Source: Anaerolineaceae bacterium (lineage in GTDB: Bacteria; Chloroflexota; Anaerolineae; Anaerolineales; Anaerolineaceae). From it: DNA of 64,000 nucleotides. Numbering within the stretch: the first letter of the stretch is position 1; each line of letters starts with the position of its first letter. Below the pieces are notes generated by a model. It did not search any database and was not told the origin of the DNA. It saw only the letters and a list, made by a program, of their open reading frames with translations. The stretch spans positions 186,001 to 250,000 of the forward strand of contig JAENZD010000002.1 of NCBI GenBank assembly GCA_016841445.1. The letters run 5' to 3'. Shown one piece after another: positions 35,979-44,860 of this stretch. A program made the translations under genes and the position numbers.

Positions 35979-36428
35979 ATGTTATTCGGAAAGAAGAAAT
36001 CTACCGCATCATTTACTCCCTCTGCCGCTGTTGAACGCGTGACGACCGTTTTGGGGCCTGGTATTAGCTGGAAGGGTGACCTGCGCGGCAAAGGCGGCGT
36101 CAGGATCGAAGGAGCTCTGGAAGGTGAAATTGCCGTCCGGGGGATGGTGATCGTAGGGGAAACAGGCCGGGTGACATGCGAAGTTGTCAAAGCCGATAGC
36201 GTTATTGTCGCTGGGGCAGTCAATGGCAAGATCCAGGCGGTGAAATTGGAGATCCGGTCGACGGGACGCGTCTACGGCGATGTGACCGTGCAGTCATTTG
36301 CTACTGAAGAAGGCGCATACTTGAGAGGACAGGTCACCATGGAAGAGCGCGTGGATCTTTCTGATCTACCGAGCCCCGCTAAAGAAAAGAATGTGGAAGC
36401 GCTGCAAGTGCAAAAGAGCGAGGAATAA
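35979..36428 (+). CDS. Bactofilin-family cytoskeletal protein
   Basis: A 149-residue bactofilin: a polymer-forming beta-helix core from about residue 20 to 125 with recurring GxVxGxVxA-type turns (VLGPGISWKGDLRGKGG, IEGALEGEIAVRG, ADSVIVAGAVNGKIQA, STGRVYGDV) and disordered tails. Bactofilins form non-nucleotide filaments that place cell-wall or polysaccharide enzymes. It follows the acyltransferase fusion by 55 bases and precedes proS by three, so it belongs to the same transcript; a role in localising envelope-sugar synthesis is conceivable. Confidence 0.92.
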   Translation: MLFGKKKSTASFTPSAAVERVTTVLGPGISWKGDLRGKGGVRIEGALEGEIAVRGMVIVGETGRVTCEVVKADSVIVAGAVNGKIQAVKLEIRSTGRVYGDVTVQSFATEEGAYLRGQVTMEERVDLSDLPSPAKEKNVEALQVQKSEE

Positions 36429-36431
36429 TCT

Positions 36432-38204
36432 ATGCGGATGTCACGGTTATTTTCCACAACACTCAGGGAAGAACCTACCGAAGCGGAGATTTCAAGCCAC
36501 CAACTGCTGCTCAGGGCGGGTTTTATCCGCCAGTTAGGGGCTGGGATATTCACATATCTGCCGCTGGCGCGGCGGGCTATGAATCACATCGAAGACATCA
36601 TGCGGGAGGAGATCAACGCGATCGGCGGACAGGAGCTGACCATGCCGGTCGTACATCCGGCGGATGTTTGGCAGGAAACAGGGCGCTGGTCGCAGATTGG
36701 CCAGGAGATGGCGCGCTTCAAAGACCGGACTGGGCATGAGATGGTGCTGGCTATGACCCATGAAGAAGTGGTGACAGACCTTGCCCGGCGAGAGATCCAG
36801 TCTTACAGGCAGCTGCCCCAATTGATCTACCATATCCAGACCAAATTTCGTGATGACCCGCGACCGCGCGCTGGTTTGATCCGTGTGCGGGAGTTCACCA
36901 TGCTGGACAGCTACAGCCTGGACCGAGACTGGGCAGGACTGGACGAGCAGTACGATGCGCATTACAAATCTTATTTCCGGATCTTCAATCGCTGCGGGCT
37001 GCCGGTGAGTGCGGTTGGATCGGATACCGGCATGATGGGGGGCAAAGAAGCCCATGAATTCATGGTCCTGACACCGGTTGGGGAAGATACGCTGATGTTC
37101 TGCGAATCCTGTGATTATGCTGCCAACCGCCAGGTTGCAGCATTTCAAAAACCCGAACCAGCACAAGAAACTCAAAAACCGGTCGTGAAAGTTGCAACGC
37201 CCGGTGTCTCAACCATTGCGGATTTATCCGCTTTCCTGAACATCCCTGCATCAAAAACAGCTAAAGCTGTTTTCTACATCGCTGAGCTTTCCAACTCCGA
37301 GCAGACCTTACTGGTCTTTGCTGTCTTGCAGGGAGATATGACACTCAATGAAACCAAGCTGGTAAATGCCGTTGGAACAGCCGGCAGAGGGACGGTTTCC
37401 AATTTACGCCCCGCACGGGATGATGAAATCCTTGCGGTTGGAGCAACCCCGGGCTATGCCTCACCCATCGGGATTGACCGCAAAGCTGTGCTGGTCATAG
37501 TTGATGACCTGCTGCCAAAATCGACAAATTTAGTGGCTGGTGCAAACGAGGTGGGTTACCACTTGATGAACACCAACGTCGGGCGTGATTATGAGCCGGA
37601 TGTTGTGGCCGATATTGTTCTGGTGGAAGACGGTATGCCCTGTCCTAAATGCGGTGGAAAATTAGAATCCAAACGCGGAGTGGAAGTCGGTAACATCTTT
37701 AAACTGGGCACACGTTATACCGAAGCCCTGGGCGCAACCTACCTGGATGAAGAAGGCAAATCTCAACCGATCGTAATGGGATCCTACGGGATTGGTGTGG
37801 GCCGTTTGCTGGCATGTGTTGCAGAAGAATATCATGATGATTATGGGTTGATCTGGCCGGTCAGCCTGGCACCTTACCCGGTGCATCTGGTTGTGTTACC
37901 AGGCAAGGATGGAACAGCGGAAGAAGCTGCAGAAAAGCTTTACGCTGATTTGAAGAATGCCGGGTTGGAACCGCTGTATGATGACCGTGATGAGCGGGCA
38001 GGGGTTAAATTCAACGATGCTGACCTGATCGGCCTGCCGTTGAGGGTGACGGTGTCAGCCCGTTCGCTGCAGAACGGCGGGTTTGAATTCAAACGCCGGG
38101 ATGAAACGGAAAGGCAAATCGTCCCCCAGGAAGATGCCATCCCAACGATTTCAAGGATTCTTGCGGAACTGGAGCAGGAATTAGAGAGTCGGTTTAGTTT
38201 GTAA
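36432..38204 (+). CDS. proS: Prolyl-tRNA synthetase, bacterial type with editing domain
   Basis: Class II aminoacyl-tRNA synthetase, 590 residues. Motif 2 is visible in FRDDPRPRAGLIRVREFTMLD, motif 3 in YGIGVGRLLACVAEEYHD, and the class II start in AGIFTYLPLARRAMNHIEDIMREE (shortened here to key parts LPLARR). The INS editing domain between motifs 2 and 3 (about residues 220-400, KTAKAVFYIA) identifies the bacterial form, and the C-terminal anticodon-binding domain contains LYADLKNAGLEPLYDDR. GAGGAA precedes the ATG. Confidence 0.96.
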   Translation: MRMSRLFSTTLREEPTEAEISSHQLLLRAGFIRQLGAGIFTYLPLARRAMNHIEDIMREEINAIGGQELTMPVVHPADVWQETGRWSQIGQEMARFKDRTGHEMVLAMTHEEVVTDLARREIQSYRQLPQLIYHIQTKFRDDPRPRAGLIRVREFTMLDSYSLDRDWAGLDEQYDAHYKSYFRIFNRCGLPVSAVGSDTGMMGGKEAHEFMVLTPVGEDTLMFCESCDYAANRQVAAFQKPEPAQETQKPVVKVATPGVSTIADLSAFLNIPASKTAKAVFYIAELSNSEQTLLVFAVLQGDMTLNETKLVNAVGTAGRGTVSNLRPARDDEILAVGATPGYASPIGIDRKAVLVIVDDLLPKSTNLVAGANEVGYHLMNTNVGRDYEPDVVADIVLVEDGMPCPKCGGKLESKRGVEVGNIFKLGTRYTEALGATYLDEEGKSQPIVMGSYGIGVGRLLACVAEEYHDDYGLIWPVSLAPYPVHLVVLPGKDGTAEEAAEKLYADLKNAGLEPLYDDRDERAGVKFNDADLIGLPLRVTVSARSLQNGGFEFKRRDETERQIVPQEDAIPTISRILAELEQELESRFSL

Positions 38205-38234
38205 GTCTTTGACACCCCAAAATCATGAGATAGC

Positions 38235-38801
38235 ATGAATACGAAATTTAATCAATTACGAAAGTCCATTCGATTAGAAAATTATAATTATTCGTGGGCG
38301 GGTTATTATTTTGTGACGGTTGTCAGCCATCAGAGGAAGAATATTTTCGGAAAAATTGGTGAAGGGAATGTGGAATTATTTCCAGCCGGGATGATTGTTG
38401 AAGAAGTACGGCAAGAAATTCCCTTACATTTTCCATATGTTGATGTTGATGCCTACGTCGTGATGCCTAACCATTTTCACGGCATCATAGTTATTCAAGA
38501 TATCGTTGGTGATATCGTAGAGGCAAGGCACGAAGTGTCGAGGTCACCAAGACAAGCTGAGCCCCTACCCCCTGAGCCAACAAAAATTCAACCTATAGGC
38601 ACCATTGTCGGTTCTTTCAAATCTGCTGTCACAAAACGAGTCCATGATTCAGGTCTGTATCTACAAGAAAAGATCTGGCAGCGGAATTATTACGAGCACG
38701 TCATCCATGATGAATGTGATTACCAAAAGGTGCACGAATATATTGAGGCAAACCCAATTAACTGGTCTCTTGATGAAGAAAATACCGAATTAAGAAAATG
38801 A
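38235..38801 (+). mobile_element. RAYT: REP-associated tyrosine transposase (IS200/Y1-like)
   Basis: A 188-residue single-strand transposase of the Y1/HUH family. The HUH motif is MPNHFHG (residues 77-83) and the catalytic tyrosine is in RNYYEHVI (Y152 or Y153); HEYIEANPINW is the usual C-terminal signature of the REP-associated group. Unlike an insertion sequence, no flanking ends or target-site duplications are evident. RAYTs are domesticated enzymes that disperse REP palindromes, and REP-like palindromes occur at 14485-14763. It sits between proS and a PyrK-like gene, whose ATG overlaps its stop (ATGA). The segment near residues 97-113 (38523-38573) is variable among relatives and is itself repeat-like. 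Confidence 0.85.
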
Positions 38802-39484
38802 TCTCAAGACTTCTTGAACTCACCCAAATTGGACCCATCCGGGCAGGGATAATCAATATCCCCGAAAAACATTGGCCCCAACCGGGACAATACCTCCCTT
38901 GCCAAAGGAGCTCGGATAAGCCGGATATCCTGGTAACCAACCTTTTCCCTGTCTTGGGTGATGATGGCGTTTTGACTCTTACACCCATTCCCGGTGACTG
39001 GTACCCCGGTGACAGGATTCAATACTTACCCCCTCAGGGACGCGGCTTTGAACTGCCGTCAACGGTTCGGCGGATTGGATTACTCCCATTTGGAGTGTCT
39101 CCCCTTCGTTTGCTCACGGTTGTCAATGACACCCTGACACAGAATGCTTCCCTGACCCTTTTCCTCGATTCTGAACAAAGAGATGCATACCTCGATTTTA
39201 TACCCTCATGGGTTGAAATTGTCCCTCAATCTGCTTTGGAAGAAAACTTCGATTGGTTGGATTTCCTGGCGGTTGATATCGAGCGTGAGGCTCTTGATGA
39301 ATTATTTGAAAGGATCGGCCAGCCTGGTTTAGCTTTTGAGGGGCAGGTATTGATCCGGAGTGGCATGCCCTGCCGCGGTTTGGGAACATGTGGGGTTTGT
39401 GGGGTTAAAACCACGAAAGGCTGGCGGCTGGTATGCAAGGATGGTCCAGAATTTGACCTGGCGGAGGTGCTGAATGTGGCTTGA
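38798..39484 (+). CDS. PyrK-like iron-sulfur subunit (dihydroorotate dehydrogenase electron-transfer family), divergent
   Basis: A 228-residue protein whose C-terminus has the [2Fe-2S] pattern of PyrK: C192, C198, C201 and C213 (CRGLGTCGVC then VCKDGPEFDL). The N-terminus keeps the PGQYLPC turn of the flavin-binding barrel, but the usual R-P-x-S FAD motif and the clear NAD-binding glycine motif of the middle domain are not seen. It would pass electrons to the downstream PyrD-like protein. Both are divergent, so pyrimidine synthesis is not certain. It starts inside the RAYT stop codon and overlaps the PyrD-like gene by eleven bases. Confidence 0.7.
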   Translation: MISRLLELTQIGPIRAGIINIPEKHWPQPGQYLPCQRSSDKPDILVTNLFPVLGDDGVLTLTPIPGDWYPGDRIQYLPPQGRGFELPSTVRRIGLLPFGVSPLRLLTVVNDTLTQNASLTLFLDSEQRDAYLDFIPSWVEIVPQSALEENFDWLDFLAVDIEREALDELFERIGQPGLAFEGQVLIRSGMPCRGLGTCGVCGVKTTKGWRLVCKDGPEFDLAEVLNVA

Positions 39485-40274
39485 TGATGCGGCATCCCTC
39501 CGAAAGCGAGACCTTTTCCTGGAAAAACCTTTTGTGAATGCCAGCGGGGTGCTGGGATTCTATCCAGACCCGCATACCATGCCTTACCTGGACCAACTGG
39601 GAGCATTCATTACCAATCCCTTCAGCCGCCTGCCAAGAACGCCTGCCGGGAATCGTGCCTGCATCCCCTTCAGCGGCGGCTTCCTGATGCACACCGGTTT
39701 GGGGAACCCCGGTATCAGCCGGGTCATTCGCCAGTTACGACATCGCTGGGCCGGTGCACCGCTGCCGGTTATTGTCCATTTATTGGTGGAAAGCCCCGGG
39801 TCGCTGGCAGAAATGATCCGTAAGCTTGAAGAGCTGGAAAATATCATGGCGGTGGAACTAGGGCTGCCCCCGGGCTGCACCCCCGATGAAATTCCGCCTA
39901 TCCTGGAAGCTGCTTTTGGTGAACTGCCCGTGGTTGTGTGCCTCAGTCCGGAGCAGGTACCCGTACTGGGAGAAGCGCTGCTCGAGCAAGCCCCAGCAGC
40001 AGTGCACCTGGTTGAGCCGCGCGGTACACTGCCCAATCGGGATGGCAGCCTTGTCACCGGCAGGCTTTACGGACCTGCGATCTTTCCACAATTGTTGAGC
40101 GCAGCGCAAAAATTGGTTAGCAGGAGGATTCCTGTGATCGCCAACGGTGGTATCTATGAAAACTGGCAAGTGACCACCATGATGGAAGTTGGTGTGATCG
40201 CGGTTGGGTTAGGAAGTGCCTTGTGGCACGTGAACCCGGTGGATGTGTTTCCGGATTTAGATGAAGATCATTAA
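39474..40274 (+). CDS. Dihydroorotate dehydrogenase-like TIM-barrel protein, divergent
   Basis: A 266-residue relative of class 1B dihydroorotate dehydrogenase. The FMN-phosphate side is recognisable (VNASGVLGFY near the start, GRLYGPAIFPQLL, PVIANGGI, AVGLGSALW). By eye the catalytic side is changed: the N-x-S-C-P-N block reads LGLPPGCT, and the V-K-L-S-P lysine is replaced in VCLSP. It may act on another substrate or have lost activity. GGAGGT lies upstream of the ATG within the PyrK-like gene, so the two are coupled. Confidence 0.7.
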   Translation: MWLDDAASLRKRDLFLEKPFVNASGVLGFYPDPHTMPYLDQLGAFITNPFSRLPRTPAGNRACIPFSGGFLMHTGLGNPGISRVIRQLRHRWAGAPLPVIVHLLVESPGSLAEMIRKLEELENIMAVELGLPPGCTPDEIPPILEAAFGELPVVVCLSPEQVPVLGEALLEQAPAAVHLVEPRGTLPNRDGSLVTGRLYGPAIFPQLLSAAQKLVSRRIPVIANGGIYENWQVTTMMEVGVIAVGLGSALWHVNPVDVFPDLDEDH

Positions 40275-40600
40275 TCCTGCTATATAGTTTCATCCACAAT
40301 GACTTTCAACATGATTCCCAATCCCAGGATCAAACAGAACACCAGCAAGCTTGAAAATTTCCCATCTGGTCAGGTTTAAATCTACAATAATTCCTACCGA
40401 TAAAATATTTATTTTGAGTAAAACCTATTCAATTTTTACTTAAGACATTTTAAGTTTGCCCAGACAACTTTCAACTTGCCACTATCCAAAATCGATCCAG
40501 TCGGATAGGATTATATCCCTGCAGGATAGCGTCGGCCTGATTGGCCGGTGCTTTTTTATGTAACAAACCAATATTCTCATGAACTGGAACTTTCAGACTT
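40275..40600. other. 326-base intergenic region before typA
   Basis: Holds an intrinsic terminator at 40529-40557. On the minus strand, 40285-40350 reads as a short hydrophobic peptide (SSLLVFCLILGLGIMLKVIV) closed by a stop but without a convincing start, possibly a gene remnant. No RNA gene was recognised. Confidence 0.4.
40529..40557 (+). terminator. Rho-independent terminator upstream of typA
   Basis: Nine-base stem including two G-T wobbles (40529-40537 with 40543-40551), five-base loop, then six T residues. It either ends the PyrK/PyrD-like transcript or acts as an attenuator in a typA leader, since it lies only 43 bases before the typA ATG. Confidence 0.75.
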
Positions 40601-42487
40601 ATGCTTACAGAACGAACGGATCTAAGAAATATAGCCATCATCGCTCACGTCGACCATGGCAAAACCACACTGGTAGATGGCTTGCTCAAGCAGGCCAATG
40701 TTTTTCGCGCGAATCAACACGTGGCTGAACGTGTAATGGACTCGAATGATTTAGAGCGTGAACGCGGCATCACTATTTTAGCCAAGAACACCGCTATCGA
40801 AATATGGGATCAAGAAAAGGAACAAAAAGTAAAAATCAACATCGTCGATACACCCGGGCATGCTGATTTTGGCGGAGAAGTGGAACGGGTCATGAATATG
40901 GTCGATGGCGTGCTGTTGTTAGTGGATGCAGCCGAAGGCCCGATGCCACAGACGCGTTTTGTGCTCAAGAAAGCCCTCGAAATGAATCACCGCGCGATTG
41001 TCGTTATTAATAAAGTTGATCGCAATGGCGCCGATCCGGAGCGAGTGCTCAACCAAACCTTTGATTTATTTATCGAGTTGGGTGCCAGTGAGCAGCAGGC
41101 TTATTTCCCGGTGGTTTACACCAATGCCGTCAGCGCCCAGGCCAGTCGAAATCCGGATTTGGGTCCAGATCTGCAGCCTCTCTTTGAAGCCATCTTAACG
41201 CATATTCCCTGTCCCCAAGTGGAACTAGATGCGCCTCTGAAAATGTTGGTTACCAATCTGGGTTACGATAAATACCGCGGCGTTACAGCGATTGGTCGAA
41301 TCCATGCCGGTCAAATGCAAGTCGGAATGCCATTGGCCCGCATCCGCGTTAATGGTGAAATTTTGCCTGAAAGTGTCCGTTACCTAAACATCTTTGAAGG
41401 ACTGGCCCAAGTCGAAGTTGATTCGGCTCGGGCAGGGGATATCGTCGCCCTGGCAGGGTTGGAAGGGATTGCCATTGGCGAGACGCTGGCCGATCCGGAG
41501 CACCCTCAAGCTTTACCAACCATCCACGTTGAAGAACCTACCGTTCATATGACATTTGGCGTCAATACGTCACCTTTTTCCGGGCGAGAGGGCCAATGGA
41601 GCACCTCCCGAAAATTACGCCAGCGTCTCTTCGATGAACTGCGCACCAACGTCGCCTTAAAAGTGGCTGAAGGCGATAGCCCCGACACTTTCCTGGTTTC
41701 CGGCAGGGGAGAGCTGCATCTGGCTATCCTGATTGAAACCTTACGTCGGGAAGGATATGAATTCCAGGTGTCGAGGCCAGATGTGATCCTGAAGCAGGAT
41801 GATAAGGGTAAAACGTTGGAGCCTTTCGAGGATGTGTACATTGAGACCAGCCCGGACACAGTTGGCGTGGTCATTGAGATGTTGGGTTCACGCTATGGTG
41901 TCATGAAGAACATGGTTAACACCACTGAAAACAATGTGCGTTTAGAATTCCTGGTGCCAACTCGTGGTTTACTGGGCTTTCGATCACACTTTCTTTCTGC
42001 CACGCGCGGCGATGGTGTCATTCATACACTCTTTCATGGCTATTTACCGCATGCAGGGGAAATTGGTGAACGCGGATTCGGCTCACTTGTAGCTTTTGAG
42101 ACCGGTCCAACAACCACATTTGGCTTGAAGAATGCTGAAGAACGGGGGACTTTGTTCTTTGGGGCAGGCACACCTGTTTATGCCGGTATGGTGGTCGGGC
42201 AACATCAGCGTCCCGGGGATCTGGATATTAATGTCTGCAAGAAAAAAGAGCTCACCAATATGCGAGCAGCCAATGCAGATAAAGAAATACGACTGACGAC
42301 CCCCAGGCATATGAGCCTTGAAGAAGCCATTGAGTATCTGGGCAAGGATGAGCTCCTGGAAGTTACGCCGCTCAATTATCGTATCCGCAAACAATTGCTT
42401 TCCGCTAACGAACGCGGGCGGCGAAACAAGGCAGCCAGAAAAGCGGGGGTTGAGTTTGATGGATTAAGCAACACCGCTCAAGTTTGA
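40601..42487 (+). CDS. typA: Ribosome-associated translational GTPase TypA/BipA
   Basis: EF-G-like GTPase that binds 70S ribosomes and assists 50S assembly and stress adaptation; 628 residues. G1 AHVDHGKT at 15-22, G2 within RGITI, G3 DTPGHADF, G4 NKVD and G5 in NAVSAQA are intact, and the C-terminal BipA-specific domain contains [10 protein letters not shown] and [19 protein letters not shown]. It stands alone between a terminator and the promoter of the 8-oxoguanine-deaminase-like gene. Confidence 0.96.
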   Translation: MLTERTDLRNIAIIAHVDHGKTTLVDGLLKQANVFRANQHVAERVMDSNDLERERGITILAKNTAIEIWDQEKEQKVKINIVDTPGHADFGGEVERVMNMVDGVLLLVDAAEGPMPQTRFVLKKALEMNHRAIVVINKVDRNGADPERVLNQTFDLFIELGASEQQAYFPVVYTNAVSAQASRNPDLGPDLQPLFEAILTHIPCPQVELDAPLKMLVTNLGYDKYRGVTAIGRIHAGQMQVGMPLARIRVNGEILPESVRYLNIFEGLAQVEVDSARAGDIVALAGLEGIAIGETLADPEHPQALPTIHVEEPTVHMTFGVNTSPFSGREGQWSTSRKLRQRLFDELRTNVALKVAEGDSPDTFLVSGRGELHLAILIETLRREGYEFQVSRPDVILKQDDKGKTLEPFEDVYIETSPDTVGVVIEMLGSRYGVMKNMVNTTENNVRLEFLVPTRGLLGFRSHFLSATRGDGVIHTLFHGYLPHAGEIGERGFGSLVAFETGPTTTFGLKNAEERGTLFFGAGTPVYAGMVVGQHQRPGDLDINVCKKKELTNMRAANADKEIRLTTPRHMSLEEAIEYLGKDELLEVTPLNYRIRKQLLSANERGRRNKAARKAGVEFDGLSNTAQV

Positions 42488-42567
42488 ACAAACTTCTCCG
42501 TAAAAAGGGTCATTTATCGTTTTGCGTAAATTAATTTCAATTCGATTGGAAGTATAGCCCTTTTACG

Positions 42568-42624
42568 TTTGTCAGACAATTGACAGTTAATGCATTTGCA
42601 GATAAACTTAATATGTCTGACAAA
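42568..42624. promoter_or_regulatory. Paired GntR-type operators flanking a consensus promoter
   Basis: Promoter: TTGACA (42580-42585), 17-base spacer, TAAACT (42603-42608). Operator 1 is the palindrome TTGTCAGACAA (42569-42579), abutting the -35; operator 2 is TGTCTGACAAA (42614-42624), at the expected transcription start. TTTGTCAGACA and TGTCTGACAAA form an exact 11-bp inverted repeat. The GntR regulator at 44085 is the obvious candidate to bind them. Confidence 0.75.
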
Positions 42625-42645
42625 CTCACCATCAGGCGGAGCGCA

Positions 42646-44031
42646 ATGACTTCCTTACTTCTCAAAAATATATCTGTGCTGGTCACCATGGACGGTCAGC
42701 GCCTGGAACTTCAGGACACCAACCTGCTGATCAAGAATGGCATGATTGAAGCGATCGGCGATCGTGAAAGTATGCCCTTTGAAGCAGATGAAGTCCTGGA
42801 TCTCAAGGATCACATCGTCTTCCCCGGTTTGATCAACACCCACCATCATTTTTACCAAACCCTGACACGTGCAGTCCCCAAAGCGCAGAACGCTAACCTG
42901 TTCAACTGGCTTGTGACGTTGTACCCGATCTGGGCACGGCTAACGCCAGAAGACATCCGCATCTCAACCCAGACGGCGCTGTCGGAACTGGCCCTTTCAG
43001 GCTGCACAACAGCCTCGGACCACCTGTACCTGTTCCCCAACGGCTCCCGGCTGGATGACGAGATCGAAGCGGCGTCCCAGGTTGGGCTGCGCTTACATGC
43101 TTCGCGCGGATCGATGAGTCTGGGTGAATCCAAGGGTGGTCTGCCGCCGGACAGTGTGGTGGACTCCGAAGAAGAGATCCTCAAAGACAGCCAGCGCCTG
43201 ATCGAAACGTATCACGACCCGGCACCGGGTTCTATGGTGCAGATCGTGCTGGCGCCGTGCTCCCCCTTTAGTGTCACAACCGAACTGATGCGCCAATCCG
43301 CTGTTTTAGCTCGTGAATATGGTGTGCAATTACATACGCACCTGGCAGAAACCCAGGATGAGGAAGATTTTTGCCTGGAGATGTTTGGGCATAAACCCGT
43401 AGCTTATATGCAGGAAGTGGATTGGATTGGAGATGATGTCTGGTTTGCGCACAGCGTGCATGTCAAACATGACGAGATTGAACTCTATGCCCATACCGGC
43501 TGCGGTGTGGCGCACTGTCCAAGTTCCAACATGCGCCTTGCTTCCGGTATTGCGCCTATCCTGGAAATGCTCACAATGGGTGTCAATGTTGGGATCGGCG
43601 TGGACGGTTCCGCCAGTAATGATAGCTCCCACCTGCTGGCTGAAGCACGGCAGGCGATGTTGATATCAAGGCTTGGCGCTGGGATAAAAGGGGCATCTCG
43701 TTCTGGCGAAGACGCGCCCCCATTGATGAGTGCCCGTCAAGCCCTTGAGATGGCAACACGGGGTGGCGCTGCTGTTTTAGGGCGGGAGGATATTGGCTCC
43801 CTTGAAGTAGGCAAATGCGCAGATTTGTTTGCGATCAATCTCAACCGGTTGGATTACGCCGGTGCCCTGCATGACCCGGTCGCAGCCGCGTTATTTTGTG
43901 CACCACAAAAGGTGGACCTGAATATTGTTGGCGGTAATGTCGTCGTCAAAGATGGCCAAATGGCAGCAGTAAATGTTCCAGACCTTGTCAGGGTTCACAA
44001 CCAGGCAGCGAAACGTTTACTCAATGGATAA
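42646..44031 (+). CDS. 8-oxoguanine deaminase-family amidohydrolase (SsnA/AtzB-like)
   Basis: Metal-dependent amidohydrolase, 461 residues. Metal ligands sit in INTHHHFYQTLTRA (H66, H68), THLAET, AHSVHV and GVDGSASND. The combination HHFYQTLTRA...LFNWLVTLYPIW is typical of 8-oxoguanine deaminases; hydroxyatrazine-type triazine hydrolases and SsnA are close relatives. Deamination of an oxidised or other purine is likely. The ATG at 42646 has GGCGGAG four bases upstream and a 31-base leader from the promoter; in-frame starts at 42580 and 42613 lie in the promoter or the operator. It begins a gene set with a GntR regulator, two carbamoyltransferases and carbamate kinase. Confidence 0.87.
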   Translation: MTSLLLKNISVLVTMDGQRLELQDTNLLIKNGMIEAIGDRESMPFEADEVLDLKDHIVFPGLINTHHHFYQTLTRAVPKAQNANLFNWLVTLYPIWARLTPEDIRISTQTALSELALSGCTTASDHLYLFPNGSRLDDEIEAASQVGLRLHASRGSMSLGESKGGLPPDSVVDSEEEILKDSQRLIETYHDPAPGSMVQIVLAPCSPFSVTTELMRQSAVLAREYGVQLHTHLAETQDEEDFCLEMFGHKPVAYMQEVDWIGDDVWFAHSVHVKHDEIELYAHTGCGVAHCPSSNMRLASGIAPILEMLTMGVNVGIGVDGSASNDSSHLLAEARQAMLISRLGAGIKGASRSGEDAPPLMSARQALEMATRGGAAVLGREDIGSLEVGKCADLFAINLNRLDYAGALHDPVAAALFCAPQKVDLNIVGGNVVVKDGQMAAVNVPDLVRVHNQAAKRLLNG

Positions 44032-44084
44032 AAAGGCAGACAAATCAACATCTTTTTTTATTCTGCCTAAAGAGGAAAGTTTGA

Positions 44085-44819
44085 ATGACAGAGAATGACC
44101 TCTCAACCTATCAAAGATTACAAAGCGACCTAAGCGATCTGATCCAAAACGCACCTAAGGGTACAAAACTGCCATCTGAACCAAAGCTGGCGGAAGAATT
44201 AGGCGTGTCCCGGGCAACGTTACGGGAAGCGATGCGGACGTTTGAAAGCCAGGGCTTGCTTAAACGACAGCAGGGGTTGGGGACTTTTATTGTTGGGCCG
44301 ACACAGCTAATCGAATCCGGATTGGAAGTATTGGAGAGTATTGAAACACAGGCAGAGAAGGCAGGACTGCAGGTTACCATGGGCGATTTTCAAGTCTCCC
44401 ATCTTGAAGCCAATGAAAAAATTGCCGCGAAATTGAACCTGACACAAGGTGACCCCATCCTCGATATCCGGCGGGTTATCCTTACGCAAGATGCACCGGT
44501 GGCATACCTTGTTGATATCTTGCCCGAAAATATCCTGGATCCACAAGATCTTGATCAGCAGTTCAGTGGATCAGTCCTTGATTTATTGATCAATACGGGT
44601 AAACCAGCGCTATCTCTTTCCAAAACCGAGATCAGCGCCATCAATGCCCCGGTTGATGTTGCTAAAGCGCTCAATGTTCAGCGCGGTGATACCATGCTGC
44701 TCTTGAATGCGTTACTGTTTAACGAGGAAGGAAAGCCCATCGATTATTCCCACAGCTATTTCCTGCCAGGCTACTTCCGCCTGCACATTATTCGGAAAAT
44801 AGGCGGTGTCAGCTCATGA
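44085..44819 (+). CDS. GntR/HutC-family transcriptional regulator
   Basis: A 244-residue repressor-type protein: N-terminal GntR winged helix (LPSEPKLAEELGVSRATLREAMRTF, key parts PSEPKLAEEL and SRATLREAM, ending in GLGTFI) and C-terminal UTRA ligand-binding domain (ILDIRRVIL, PVAYLVDILP, DYSHSYFLPGYFRLHI). The ligand is probably a purine-breakdown compound, given its neighbours. It likely acts on the operator pair at 42568-42624; a partial half-site CAGACAA at 44038-44044 precedes its own gene. Confidence 0.9.
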   Translation: MTENDLSTYQRLQSDLSDLIQNAPKGTKLPSEPKLAEELGVSRATLREAMRTFESQGLLKRQQGLGTFIVGPTQLIESGLEVLESIETQAEKAGLQVTMGDFQVSHLEANEKIAAKLNLTQGDPILDIRRVILTQDAPVAYLVDILPENILDPQDLDQQFSGSVLDLLINTGKPALSLSKTEISAINAPVDVAKALNVQRGDTMLLLNALLFNEEGKPIDYSHSYFLPGYFRLHIIRKIGGVSS

Positions 44820-44860
44820 CACCCCATTTGAAAAATCAAATTACTTATTAAAAGGAGTAA

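Noticed and set aside
40285-40350. Short hydrophobic peptide on the minus strand before typA
   Set aside because: It reads like a membrane segment but is preceded by a stop with no plausible start codon or ribosome site; at best a gene remnant.
42580-42645. Longer N-terminal start of the amidohydrolase (TTG 42580 or ATG 42613)
   Set aside because: These codons lie in the -35 box and next to the -10/operator, upstream of or at the predicted transcription start; ATG 42646 has a ribosome site.
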